A stretch of DNA of 64,000 nt from a bacterium (GTDB lineage: Bacteria > Acidobacteriota > Thermoanaerobaculia > Multivoradales > J023), in contig JAAELT010000631.1 of NCBI GenBank assembly GCA_024226315.1, positions 39,512 through 103,511 on the forward strand, in the 5' to 3' direction. The position numbers and the translations under genes are program-made. Under the pieces are notes generated by a model that was not told the DNA's origin, did no database searches, and worked only from the letters and a program-made list of their open reading frames with translations. Numbering within the stretch: position 1 is the first letter of the stretch; each line of letters begins with the position of its first letter. This document shows, piece by piece, positions 25,758-33,770 of the stretch.

Positions 25758-27095
25758 TCACGGGCCGGCGACGCCGGCGGCGTCTCCCACCCGCAGCACC
25801 ACCACGGTGCGGTCGTCGGAGGCCTCGCACTTACCGCACATGTGGCCGTCGGTAGCAGCGAGCAGGCCGTCGGCCACTTCCTGGGCCGAGCCGTGGCGGA
25901 GGTCGAGGAGGGCGCGCCTGACGCGCTCCTCGCCGAAGGGCTCGCCGTCCGGGTCGAGACATTCCTCGATGCCGTCGCTGGCGAACACCACGACGTCGCC
26001 GGCCTCGAGCTCGATCTCGATGTGGCGGTAGTCGGTGGCGGCCATCGAACCGAGAGGCAGGCCACTGATCTCGATCTCGCGCACCTCGCCGGCGCGTACC
26101 AGGAGCGGGTAGGGGAGGCCCGAGTTGGCGACGGTGAGGGTGCTGGGGCCGCGGTCGTAGATGGCGAACGTCAGGGCCAGGAAACGTTTTTCGGCCTGCA
26201 GCAGACGCAGCTCCTCGTTGAGGTAGCCGAGCACGCAGGACGGGTCGCAGCGATTGTCGGACATGTAGCCGCGCAGCAGACCGATCGCCAGCGAGCCGTA
26301 GAGGGCGGCGCTGGTGCCCTTGCCCGCGACGTCACCTACGGCGATGGCGGTGCGGCCCTCGCCGTAGGGCAGGAAGTCGAAGAGGTCGCCGCCCAGGTGG
26401 CGGGCGGGGGCGTAGGCGACCGCGGTCTGCAGGCCGGGCAGCCAGGGCGTGGTGCGCGGCAGCAGGAAGCGCTGCATTTCGCGGGCGGTCTCGAGGTCGG
26501 CCGCCAGGCGCCGCTCGTCGTCCTTGACCCGCTCGTAGAGGGCGGCGTTCTCGAGCGCCACGGCGATGTTCGAGGCCAGCGTCATCAGCAGGCGCTCGTT
26601 GTCGGCGCAGAAGGCGTCGCGCTGGTAGCTCTCGAAATCCAGCACGCCGATCAACCGGTCCTTGATCAGCATCGGCAAGGTGAGCTCGGAGCGCACCGCG
26701 TCGTCGCCGCAGTTGACGTAGCGCGGATCCTGGCGCACGTCGGCGACCCGGATCGGGCGGCGCAGGGCGGCGGCGGCGCCGATCAGCCCCCGGGCCGAGT
26801 CGACGCTGAACTTGTTGCTGGTGCAGCCGTTCCAGCGCACCGAAAGCACCGACTCGAGGCGCTGCTCGTCTTCGTCCCACAGCATGACGCTGAACAGCTG
26901 GTAGTCGATCAGCTGCTTGATCAGCTCGGCCACTCGCTGGAGCAACTGCTCGCGGTCGAGGATCGACGCCACTTCGCGACTCACCTCGTGCAGCAGCTCC
27001 AGGTTGCGGCCGTCGCGGGGCGAGGAACGCTCGGCCCGGAGGGTGGGATCCACTCGCTCGGGCTGTGTGGCGCTGGTTCCGGCTGCAAGCTCCAT
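25758..27095 (-). CDS. GAF-domain PP2C/SpoIIE-type serine phosphatase (RsbU-like)
   Basis: 445 aa, cytoplasmic. A GAF domain spans about 30-185 (LELLHEVSREVASILDREQL, then ELTLPMLIKDRLIGVLDFES). A short coiled linker (ERVKDDERRLAADLETAREM QRFLLP) leads to a SpoIIE/PP2C phosphatase domain: GGDLFDFLPY and AVGDVAGKGTSAAL carry metal-binding Asp residues, with LTVANSGLPYPLLVR and VFASDGIEECLDPDGEPFG completing the active site. It would dephosphorylate an anti-anti-sigma (STAS) protein in a partner-switching pathway; no STAS or RsbW gene is in the window. C-terminal HMCGKCEASDD has a CxxC. Confidence 0.9.
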   Translation of the reverse strand: MELAAGTSATQPERVDPTLRAERSSPRDGRNLELLHEVSREVASILDREQLLQRVAELIKQLIDYQLFSVMLWDEDEQRLESVLSVRWNGCTSNKFSVDSARGLIGAAAALRRPIRVADVRQDPRYVNCGDDAVRSELTLPMLIKDRLIGVLDFESYQRDAFCADNERLLMTLASNIAVALENAALYERVKDDERRLAADLETAREMQRFLLPRTTPWLPGLQTAVAYAPARHLGGDLFDFLPYGEGRTAIAVGDVAGKGTSAALYGSLAIGLLRGYMSDNRCDPSCVLGYLNEELRLLQAEKRFLALTFAIYDRGPSTLTVANSGLPYPLLVRAGEVREIEISGLPLGSMAATDYRHIEIELEAGDVVVFASDGIEECLDPDGEPFGEERVRRALLDLRHGSAQEVADGLLAATDGHMCGKCEASDDRTVVVLRVGDAAGVAGP

Positions 27096-27233
27096 GGTGT
27101 CCGCTCCGTTCAGGCGACACGGGGGCGTGCCGTCTGGCCTACAACCGGCGGGCGGGGCCGGATATTCCGACAGGCTCCATACGACAAGAGCCGGCTCGCG
27201 CCGGCCCCGGAGTCGCTACGGTTTCCGCAGCAC

Positions 27234-29366
27234 CTAGAATTTGAGCTGCAGCTGGCCGGTGACCTTGCGCGAGATGACGTCGCCGAAGATGTGCTGCAGG
27301 ATGTCGTCGTCGAAGACGTTGACGCCGATCACCGACAGCGTGACCTTGTCGTTGAACCGGTAGCCCAGCGACAGGTTGGTCATGGTGTAGTCCTCGGTGG
27401 TGCCGTGGAAGCGCGCGTCGAGCACGTCGGTCCAGAAGGCCTCGTCGACGTAGTTGACGTTGAGGTCCGAGAAGAACTTGTCGCCGCTGTAGGACAGGGC
27501 GAAGTTGAAACGGTTCTCGCCCGGGATGTTGATCGTGCCTGGCTCGATCTCGGCGGACAGCTCGGGCTCGTCCTGGTAAGAGTAGTTGAAGCCCACCCGC
27601 CACTCGGTGTTGGGCCGGAAGTCGAACGAGAACTCGAAGCCCTCGTTGGTCTGCTCGCCGATGTTGCGGTAGGTGAACAGCTTTGGGAAGGTGTCCTCGG
27701 GCACGGTCTCGATCAGGATCACGCCGATGCCCGGCACCGGCACCGGGATGAACGGCGGCAGCGGCCAGCCCGGCGGCGGGTCGAAGGAGCTGTAGAACTC
27801 CGAGGCGAAGAAGTCGATGCCGTCGGTCAGCTCGTTGCTGTAGACGGCGACGGTGACCGTGCCCTTGCCCTCGGCGAAGTTGCCGACGTAGCCGATCTCG
27901 TAGGCCTTGAGACTCTCTTCCTTGAGGTTCGAGTTGCCGGCGGTTCTGCTGGGGAAGGCGAACAGCGACGGCGTCGGCAGCAGCGGCGGGAACGCCGGCA
28001 GCACCACCTGGTTGACGATTTCGACCGAAAGGAAGTTCTCGACCACCGACGCCGCCCGGAAGGCCTCGTTGTAGGAGATGCGGAAGTTGTGGTCGGGCGA
28101 CGGCGCGAACATCAGGCTGGTGCGCGGCGAGACCACGGGGCCGTCGAGGCTGTCGATGTCGTCCCAGCGCGCGCCGATCAGCCAGCGCACCTTGTCGCCG
28201 AGCATGATCTCGTCCTGCAGGAAGACGCCGAACTCGTCGCGCGCCTCGCCCAGCGGCGCGATCGACAGGTCGAAGTCGGTGGTCTTGAAGGTGGCGCCGT
28301 AGGTGATGATGTTCCTCTCGCCGACGATGTTGGTGTTGGCGAAGTCGATGTTGTAGGTCTGGCTCTCGAAGCCCAGGACCAGGGGCGAGCCGTCGAGGCC
28401 CCTGGTCAGCAGGTTGTTGGCCTCGCCGTCGAGCAGGTTGGCGAAGGCGTTGACTGTAAGGGCCTTCTTCGCCCAGCTCACTTTGGCGTAGCTCAGGTTG
28501 GAGCTGGAGTCGACGTCGAACGGACCGATTCCGGAATGCACGATGCCGTCGGTGCCGGCGTAGCCGGCGGAGAACGACCAGGAGGTGTCGTCGGTCTGGT
28601 TGTAGTCTAGCCGCAGATCGATCTTGGGCTGCTCGGTGCCTTCGTTCTCGAACGACGGATACGGCGTGCCCGGCGGGTTGGTCACCTCGGTGCCGTTGAT
28701 GATGCCGGTGGGCCGGTCGTAGGCATCCTGCTCGTAGTAGCTGGTGGAGATCTTGTAGCCGGTCTTCTCGCCGGCGGCGGCGTGGGTGAGGGTGCCATAG
28801 AGAGTGGAGAGCTCGCCGGCCCCGAGAGTAACGCTGGTGCCGACGGCCTCCCACGGCGACTTGGTGATCAGGTTGATCACCCCGCCCAGCGCGTTGGCGC
28901 CCCACACCGCGCTGCCCGGGCCGCGGACGACCTCGACCTGGGCGATCTCGTTGAAGTTGAGCGGCAGCAGATCCCACATCACGAAGCCGAAGAAGTCGAG
29001 ATAGACGGTGCGGCCGTCGAGCAGCACGAGCTGGTCGGTCGACAGGCTGCCGGAGGCCTTGCGGGTGTTGACCTGGATGTCGCGGGCGCTGATCTGGGTG
29101 ACGTTGAGGCCCGGCACGTTGCGCAACACGTCGCCGTAGTCGTCGGCCGGCATGGTGGCGAGCTCGTCGGCGCTGATCACGGTCATCGCCACAGGCACCT
29201 CCTGCAGGCGCTGCTCCATGCGCGACGCGGTGACCACGATCACATCAGTCACCTCGCCGCCTTCGGGCTCGGGTTCTTCTTCCGAATCCTGTGCCAGAAT
29301 CGCTCCGCCGCTCAGCAGAAGGACAACGACAAGTCCCCAACCGAAGAGTTTGCTCAGGCCCGCCAT
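27234..29366 (-). CDS. TonB-dependent outer-membrane receptor
   Basis: 710 aa. The start at 29366 is preferred because AAGGAGAACTGTG precedes it; a second ATG at 29387 is possible. Signal peptide MAGLSKLFGWGLVVVLLLSG. A plug domain follows with VTDVIVVTASRMEQRLQEVP, the LRNVPGLNV motif, DQLVLLDGRTVYLDFFG and EVVRGPGSAVWGANALGGVI. The remainder is a 22-strand-type barrel ending in the sorting residue Phe (QLQLKF). It imports a ligand such as a siderophore, cobalamin or glycan across the outer membrane with TonB energy; the substrate cannot be read from the sequence. It is divergent from the VWFA gene. Confidence 0.92.
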   Translation of the reverse strand: MAGLSKLFGWGLVVVLLLSGGAILAQDSEEEPEPEGGEVTDVIVVTASRMEQRLQEVPVAMTVISADELATMPADDYGDVLRNVPGLNVTQISARDIQVNTRKASGSLSTDQLVLLDGRTVYLDFFGFVMWDLLPLNFNEIAQVEVVRGPGSAVWGANALGGVINLITKSPWEAVGTSVTLGAGELSTLYGTLTHAAAGEKTGYKISTSYYEQDAYDRPTGIINGTEVTNPPGTPYPSFENEGTEQPKIDLRLDYNQTDDTSWSFSAGYAGTDGIVHSGIGPFDVDSSSNLSYAKVSWAKKALTVNAFANLLDGEANNLLTRGLDGSPLVLGFESQTYNIDFANTNIVGERNIITYGATFKTTDFDLSIAPLGEARDEFGVFLQDEIMLGDKVRWLIGARWDDIDSLDGPVVSPRTSLMFAPSPDHNFRISYNEAFRAASVVENFLSVEIVNQVVLPAFPPLLPTPSLFAFPSRTAGNSNLKEESLKAYEIGYVGNFAEGKGTVTVAVYSNELTDGIDFFASEFYSSFDPPPGWPLPPFIPVPVPGIGVILIETVPEDTFPKLFTYRNIGEQTNEGFEFSFDFRPNTEWRVGFNYSYQDEPELSAEIEPGTINIPGENRFNFALSYSGDKFFSDLNVNYVDEAFWTDVLDARFHGTTEDYTMTNLSLGYRFNDKVTLSVIGVNVFDDDILQHIFGDVISRKVTGQLQLKF

Positions 29367-29711
29367 CACAGTTCTCCTTGTGGTCATTCGGCAGCCGTTC
29401 CGGCGGCCAGTTACTCGACTCAGATCTCTGCGCGAAGAATGAGGGGCGAGTCTAACACAGAGGCCGTCGTCGGCGACCTGACGATGGAGCGCGGGTCGTC
29501 CTCTCGAGAGGACACGGTCTTGGGCTCCACTTCGTCGAGATCCGGTTCGTCGGCGATTTCCGGTGATGTTCGAGCATGGTACGGCTCTTGCTGATCTGTC
29601 GGGACAAGCCGCGTCGGGACAAGCCGCACCGGGCGAAACCTGCCGTGGCTTCCAGACTACGAAGAAATACGAGATACAGCACACGAGATACCACTCAAGG
29701 AGAGCGCGAGT
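29367..29711. promoter_or_regulatory. Divergent intergenic region with palindrome and short direct repeat
   Basis: This 345-nt region separates the TonB receptor and VWFA genes. It holds GTCCTCTCGAGAGGAC (29498-29513), a perfect 16-bp palindrome sharing the CTCTCGAGAG core with the one at 19344, and two adjacent copies of GTCGGGACAAGCCGC (29598-29612 and 29613-29627). The palindrome is a candidate operator for both genes. AAGGAGAGCGCGAGT precedes the VWFA ATG. No gene is visible. Confidence 0.5.
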
Positions 29712-31382
29712 ATGAACATCAACACGCGACACACCCCCGTCGCCCTCATCGTTGCCGGCCTGCTGGCGGTCCCCGCTTTCGCGCCGGCTGATCAGGCGCC
29801 CAGCTTCGGCGAGATCGTCGACGTCCGGGTGATCAACGTCGAGGCGGTGGTCACCGATAACGGCCAGCGGGTGACCGACCTGGGGCCGGAGGACTTCCGG
29901 CTGCTGGTCGACGGTGAGGAAGTGCCGGTCGAGTACTTCACCGAGGTCCGGGCGGGCCGCGCGGTCACCGGCGACGAGTCGGACGAGGCTTTCGCCCTGC
30001 CGGCGCTCGAGCCCGGCGAGGCCGTGGGCACCCGCTACCTGGTCTTCATCGACGACTACTTCGCTGTGCCGTCCTACCGCAACCGCGTGCTCGGCGATCT
30101 CGCCGAGCAACTGCCGCTGATGGCCGCGGACGACCGCATGGCGATCGTCGCCTTCGACGGCACCGAGGTCGTGATGCTCTCCAGCTGGACCCGCTCCCTG
30201 GCGGACCTCGGCGCGGCTCTCGACCGCGCGACCAAGCGCCGCGCCTACGGCCTGCAGCGCCTGAGCGAGCAGCGACAGTTCGACTCGGTGGAGCGTTTCC
30301 GTGGCCGCGGCGCCCGCGGCACGCGCTTCGCGTCCACCGCTTTCGCCAGCACCCGGCGGGGCTTCTTGACTCTCGACGAGATCGAGCGTCAGCGTGCCCT
30401 CGAGGTCGCCGACCAGGTCGAGCGCGTGGCCGACGCCGCCACTTCCGCGCTGCGCGCCTTCGCCCGGCCGCCGGGCCGCAAGGTGATGCTGCTCTATTCG
30501 GGTGGTTGGCCGTCGTCGATCCCCAGCTGGGTGGCGGGCACCTTCGAGCCGGTTCTCGGCGAGGGGCGCCTCGACGAGCTCCGTCCGTTCGACAGCTTGA
30601 CCGAGACCGCCAACCGCCTCGGCTACACGATCTACGCCGCGGATCTGAATGGCCTCGATCGCGAGTCTTTCGGCAGCGCCGAGCTCGGCAGCCTGCTCGA
30701 CAACGCCCTGGCCGCGGACCGCAGCTTCAGCCGCGAGCAGCTCGAAGAGGACACCCTCTTCCGGCTGGCGCGTGCCACCGGCGGTCGCGCTTTCATCGAC
30801 GGCGCCAGCCACACCGCGCTCGAGCGCGCTGTCGAGGACACCCGCTCCTATTACTGGCTGGGCTTCTCCCCGGCGTGGCAGGAGAACGACGAGCAGCACC
30901 GGGTGGAGGTCGAGGTCGCACGCAAGGGGCTGAAGGTGCGCTCCCGCGACGGCTTTGCCGACCTCTCGCGCGACAGCGAGCTGACCATGATGGTCGAGAG
31001 CGCCCAGCTCTTCGACCTGCCGTTGCTCGGTGAGAGCAACCTGGCGGTGTCGTTCGGCGAGCCTACCGGCGCCGGTTTCAAGAAAGTCCTGCTGCCGGTG
31101 CGCGTCGAGATTCCGCTCGACTACGTGACGCTGCTCGCCGAGAGCGGCGGCCTCGCCGGCGAGCTCGAGATGCGGGTGGCGGCCATCGACGAGGGCGGCG
31201 ACCGTGCCGACATCTCGATGGTGCCGGTTGCCATCCGCGGCACGGAGAGCTCGGCGTCGGGCCAGGTGGCGGTCTTCGAGACCCAGCTCAAGCTGCGCCG
31301 CCAGCCCCACCGTCTCCTGATTTCGCTCTACGACCCGCCTTCGGGCAACATGCTTTCGAAGCGTGTGGAAGTGAGCTTGTAG
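29712..31382 (+). CDS. Secreted VWFA-related domain protein (acidobacterial type)
   Basis: 556 aa with a signal peptide (about 1-26). The N-terminal VRVINVEAVVTDNGQRVTDL, then GPEDFRLLVDGEEVPVEYF, is the hallmark opening of the VWFA-related acidobacterial family. The VWFA-like core has TRYLVFIDDYFAVPSYRN (a MIDAS-like start lacking the full DxSxS), MAIVAFDGTEVVMLSSWTRS and GRKVMLLYSGGWPSSIPSWV. A C-terminal beta domain resembles the transglutaminase-associated or Ig-like modules of this family. It is predicted periplasmic or surface-exposed; function unknown. A strong terminator follows. Confidence 0.88.
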   Translation: MNINTRHTPVALIVAGLLAVPAFAPADQAPSFGEIVDVRVINVEAVVTDNGQRVTDLGPEDFRLLVDGEEVPVEYFTEVRAGRAVTGDESDEAFALPALEPGEAVGTRYLVFIDDYFAVPSYRNRVLGDLAEQLPLMAADDRMAIVAFDGTEVVMLSSWTRSLADLGAALDRATKRRAYGLQRLSEQRQFDSVERFRGRGARGTRFASTAFASTRRGFLTLDEIERQRALEVADQVERVADAATSALRAFARPPGRKVMLLYSGGWPSSIPSWVAGTFEPVLGEGRLDELRPFDSLTETANRLGYTIYAADLNGLDRESFGSAELGSLLDNALAADRSFSREQLEEDTLFRLARATGGRAFIDGASHTALERAVEDTRSYYWLGFSPAWQENDEQHRVEVEVARKGLKVRSRDGFADLSRDSELTMMVESAQLFDLPLLGESNLAVSFGEPTGAGFKKVLLPVRVEIPLDYVTLLAESGGLAGELEMRVAAIDEGGDRADISMVPVAIRGTESSASGQVAVFETQLKLRRQPHRLLISLYDPPSGNMLSKRVEVSL

Positions 31383-31404
31383 ATATTCCGCATACTCAGC
31401 GGAG

Positions 31405-31445
31405 AGAGAAGGCCCGGCGGCTACCCGCCGGGCCTTCTCTCGTTT
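31405..31445 (+). terminator. Strong intrinsic terminator after the VWFA gene
   Basis: A perfect 16-bp stem (AGAGAAGGCCCGGCGG at 31405-31420 with its complement at 31425-31440), a 4-nt loop CTAC, then CGTTTTCC. It lies 23 nt after the VWFA stop. It may also limit read-through from the convergent peptide array. Confidence 0.9.
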
Positions 31446-31534
31446 TCCCGAGCTGATCCTGGTGCTCGCGGAGAGCGCGCTGGTCGGGGGGCGTGTCGCG
31501 AAAGGGGGGAAGCGACTCGCCGTGCGGGTGGATC

Positions 31535-31585
31535 TCAATCGATCCAGGGAATGCCGGCGGCTTGGACGTTGGTTTTGGTCTTCAT
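31535..31585 (-). CDS. Micro-peptide copy 3, MKTKTNVQAAGIPWID
   Basis: A 16-aa open frame (ATG to TGA) identical in amino-acid sequence to the two copies upstream on the same strand. One silent change (AAA for AAG at Lys4) shows the peptide is what is conserved here. Its ribosome site is GAGGAGAAACATT. It is the last copy in the direction of transcription. Neither a signal peptide nor a membrane segment is present. It may be a peptide-natural-product precursor, a regulatory peptide or a translated leader; no modification enzyme is adjacent. Confidence 0.6.
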   Translation of the reverse strand: MKTKTNVQAAGIPWID

Positions 31586-31671
31586 AATGTTTCTCCTCGA
31601 GGGATCTTGGCGGTGTTCGACGGATACAGCGTTAAGAAAAACGTTACGAATCCGTCCGAATGCCGGGCCTG

Positions 31672-31722
31672 TCAATCGATCCAGGGAATGCCGGCGGCTT
31701 GGACGTTGGTCTTGGTCTTCAT
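31672..31722 (-). CDS. Micro-peptide copy 2, MKTKTNVQAAGIPWID
   Basis: A 16-aa open frame preceded by GAGGAGAACACC, an excellent ribosome site. Its start lies 138 nt from copy 1 and 137 nt from copy 3. The sequence is two positive residues, polar KTNVQ, then a hydrophobic AAGIPW and a terminal Ile-Asp. The KTxVxA phrase resembles short peptide families I have seen as possible ribosomally made natural products, but that comparison is from memory and unverified. Confidence 0.6.
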   Translation of the reverse strand: MKTKTNVQAAGIPWID

Positions 31723-31809
31723 GGTGTTCTCCTCGAGGGGAATCTTGTTTTGGTTCGACGGATACAACGTTAAGAAAAACGTTACGAATCCGTCCGAATG
31801 CCGGGCTTG

Positions 31810-31860
31810 TCAATCGATCCAGGGAATGCCGGCGGCTTGGACGTTGGTCTTGGTCTTCAT
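31810..31860 (-). CDS. Micro-peptide copy 1, MKTKTNVQAAGIPWID
   Basis: The first of three identical 16-aa open frames on the minus strand, with ribosome site GGAGGAGAACACC immediately before the ATG. About 130 nt upstream is the divergent mannosyltransferase gene. The DNA of this copy and copy 2 is identical from the ribosome site through the stop, indicating recent duplication or gene conversion. Confidence 0.6.
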   Translation of the reverse strand: MKTKTNVQAAGIPWID

Positions 31861-31922
31861 GGTGTTCTCCTCCTTCGAGACGGATCATCGCAGGCGAAGC
31901 TTACGGATTGAATTAACATTTT

Positions 31923-31936
31923 CGACCGATCGGTCG
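31923..31936. promoter_or_regulatory. 14-bp palindrome between micro-peptides and mannosyltransferase
   Basis: CGACCGATCGGTCG is a perfect palindrome lying 62 nt upstream of micro-peptide copy 1 and 60 nt upstream of the divergent gene. Its form fits a TetR-like operator (ACCGATCGGT core), which would control one or both transcripts. No TetR gene is nearby. Confidence 0.5.
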
Positions 31937-31995
31937 GTAACCCTTGGAACGTGATTTCGGTTAGAGTACAGACCGACCACCGATCGAGCCTGACG

Positions 31996-33102
31996 ATGCG
32001 CATCCTCGCCCTCGAGCCGTACTATGGCGGCAGCCACCGATCCTTCCTCGACGCCTGGGTCGACGACAGCCGGCACCACTGGACGCTGCTGACCCTGCCG
32101 CCCTACAAGTGGAAGTGGCGCATGCGCCACGGCGCCGTGACGCTGGCTGCCGAGGTCGCTGCGAGATCGGCAGCGGGAGAGACCTGGGACGTTCTGCTGT
32201 GCTCCGACATGCTCAACCTGGCCGAGTTGAAAGGCCTGACCCCGGGTGCCGTCCACCGCCTGCCGGCGGTGGTCTACTTCCACGAGAACCAGCTGACCTA
32301 CCCGGTGCGGGTGGAGAAGGAGCGCGACCTCCACTTCGGCCTCACCAACCTTTCGACCGCGCTGGCCGCCGGCGAGGTGTGGTTCAACTCGGCATTCCAT
32401 CGCGACGCGTTCCTGGAGGCGTTGCCGAGAATGCTGAAGCGCATGCCCGACCACCAGCCGCTGGCAGCCGTCCATGGCATCCGCGGCCGGTCCCGAATCC
32501 AGCCCCAGGGAATCGCGCCGATGGCGGAGCGCGGCCCGCGCCGGCCAGGGCCGCTGCGCATCCTGTGGGCGGCGCGCTGGGAGTTCGACAAGAACCCCGA
32601 GACTCTCTTCGAGGCCCTCGAGCTGGCGCGGCGGCAGGGAGCGGACTTCCGGCTCAGCGTGCTCGGTGAGCGGTTCCGCCGGGTGCCGGAGATCTTCGCC
32701 GTGGCGCGGGAGTCGTTCTCCGGCCACATCGATCGATGGGGCTACCTGCCCAGCCGCGGAGACTACGAGGAGGCGCTCCTGGACTCCGACGTGGTGGTGT
32801 CGACGGCGCACCACGAGTTCTTCGGCGTCGGCGTGGTCGAGGCCGTCGCCGCCGGTTGTTTCCCGCTGCTGCCGCGGCGCCTGGCCTATCCGGAGATCCT
32901 CGCGGACGTGGACGGCGACCGCGACGAGATGTTCTACGACGGCTCGGCCAAGCAGCTGGCTACCAGCCTCGTCGAGCTGGCGGCGCGCCGGGACGATCTG
33001 TGGCGCGGCGATCCGTCGCGTGGCCGGCGGGCAGTCGCCCGTTTCGCCTGGCCCGATCTGCGGCCGCGGCTCGACGATGCGCTCGAGTCCGCGGCCGGCT
33101 GA
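31996..33102 (+). CDS. tRNA-queuosine alpha-mannosyltransferase (DUF3524 glycosyltransferase)
   Basis: 368 aa. The N-terminus MRILALEPYYGGSHRSFLDA, then PPYKWKWRMRHGA, is diagnostic of the DUF3524/QTMAN glycosyltransferase, which adds mannose from GDP-mannose to queuosine in tRNA-Asp. The C-terminal GT-B donor site is visible as RILWAARWEFDKNPETLFEA, then SDVVVSTAHHEFFGVGVVEA with the EX7E-type glutamates. The ATG at 31996 is chosen because homology begins there. The gene is single and divergent from the micro-peptide array; nothing indicates the two are functionally connected. Confidence 0.88.
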   Translation: MRILALEPYYGGSHRSFLDAWVDDSRHHWTLLTLPPYKWKWRMRHGAVTLAAEVAARSAAGETWDVLLCSDMLNLAELKGLTPGAVHRLPAVVYFHENQLTYPVRVEKERDLHFGLTNLSTALAAGEVWFNSAFHRDAFLEALPRMLKRMPDHQPLAAVHGIRGRSRIQPQGIAPMAERGPRRPGPLRILWAARWEFDKNPETLFEALELARRQGADFRLSVLGERFRRVPEIFAVARESFSGHIDRWGYLPSRGDYEEALLDSDVVVSTAHHEFFGVGVVEAVAAGCFPLLPRRLAYPEILADVDGDRDEMFYDGSAKQLATSLVELAARRDDLWRGDPSRGRRAVARFAWPDLRPRLDDALESAAG

Positions 33103-33111
33103 GGAGCTCCG

Positions 33112-33657
33112 TTACTCCGGCCGGTTGCCGGGACGGTTCCGCCCCATACCGCGCATGCGCATCCACGGTCCCGACAGCAGACCGGGGAGCTCGGCCGCCA
33201 GTTTGGCGCGCTGATCGGCGGACAGCAGGGCCAGCGCGTCGATCATGAGGTTGGCCTGGGCCTGAACCGGGCCCGAGGTGGCCTCGGCCAGCGTCTTGGA
33301 CCGCTCGCGGGCGGCGTCCCAATCGCCGGCTTCGAGCGCCTCGGCGAAGGAACCGAAGGCCTCCCGGCCAGCGTTGCTGCCGCGCTGTGACTCGAGATAG
33401 GCGCGGCCGAGGGTGTCCATCTTCTCGCGCTGCTCGACCTTGAGCGCCAGCGTCGCGACTTTCTCGGGCTGGTTCCACCACATGCGCGAGATGACGCGCG
33501 TCATGCCGTCGCGCGCCGCCGCCTCGGTCTGACCCTGCTGGGCCGCCGGTTTCTTGTCTTCCTGGGCGCTCGCTGCTCCGGCGGCGAGCGTGAGCATTGC
33601 CAGGAAGAGAGCAGCGACGATGGTCTTGGCGATGGTCTTGTTTTTTGGTGCTTGCAT
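33112..33657 (-). CDS. Periplasmic Spy/CpxP-like helical protein
   Basis: 181 aa. The start at 33657 has GGAGAAGACGTCG upstream; an alternative ATG at 33687 has none. The signal peptide is KTIAKTIVAALFLAMLTLAA ending in ASA-Q. The mature protein is helical with TLALKVEQREKMDTLGRAYL and LLSADQRAKLAAELPGL, the LTxxQ-like segments of the Spy/CpxP/metal-resistance family, and a basic, Met- and Gly-rich tail (GPWMRMRGMGRNRPGNRPE). Likely a periplasmic chaperone or metal-stress protein. It is convergent with the mannosyltransferase gene. Confidence 0.75.
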   Translation of the reverse strand: MQAPKNKTIAKTIVAALFLAMLTLAAGAASAQEDKKPAAQQGQTEAAARDGMTRVISRMWWNQPEKVATLALKVEQREKMDTLGRAYLESQRGSNAGREAFGSFAEALEAGDWDAARERSKTLAEATSGPVQAQANLMIDALALLSADQRAKLAAELPGLLSGPWMRMRGMGRNRPGNRPE

Positions 33658-33770
33658 CGACGTCTTCTCCGCTTGCGTGATTTTCATGGTTGGAGATCTG
33701 TGATAGTCAACGGCGTCCGGGCGCCACGCGCCCGATCCCTACGAAATTCTGGAACGAACCGAGCCTCAAG

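Larger units (their letters stand above)
31535..31875. repeat. Tandem repeat, 137/138-bp period, carrying the micro-peptides
   Basis: About two and a half units. Each complete unit contains a ribosome site, the 51-nt peptide gene, a GC-rich stretch (CCCGGCATTCGGACGGATTC on the minus strand) and an AT-rich element with the inverted arms AACGTT-TTTCTT-AACGTT followed by GTATCCGTCGAA. The coding part is almost invariant, while the last 25 nt before each ribosome site differ between units. The AT-rich element may be a promoter or processing hairpin repeated for each peptide. It is not a CRISPR: units are long, have no unique spacers and there are no cas genes. Confidence 0.8.

Noticed and set aside
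25539..28610. A 1023-residue plus-strand frame
   Set aside because: Valine/alanine/glutamate-rich shadow opposite the phosphatase and TonB receptor genes, with no motif.
27234..31538. One 1434-residue minus-strand reading frame
   Set aside because: The region upstream of 29366 is antisense to the VWFA gene and has no protein-like features; the TonB receptor starts with a signal peptide at 29366.
31535..31875. Possible CRISPR array
   Set aside because: Repeats are 137-138 bp long with no short unique spacers, no cas genes, and each unit contains a start codon, a 16-codon frame and a stop behind a ribosome site.
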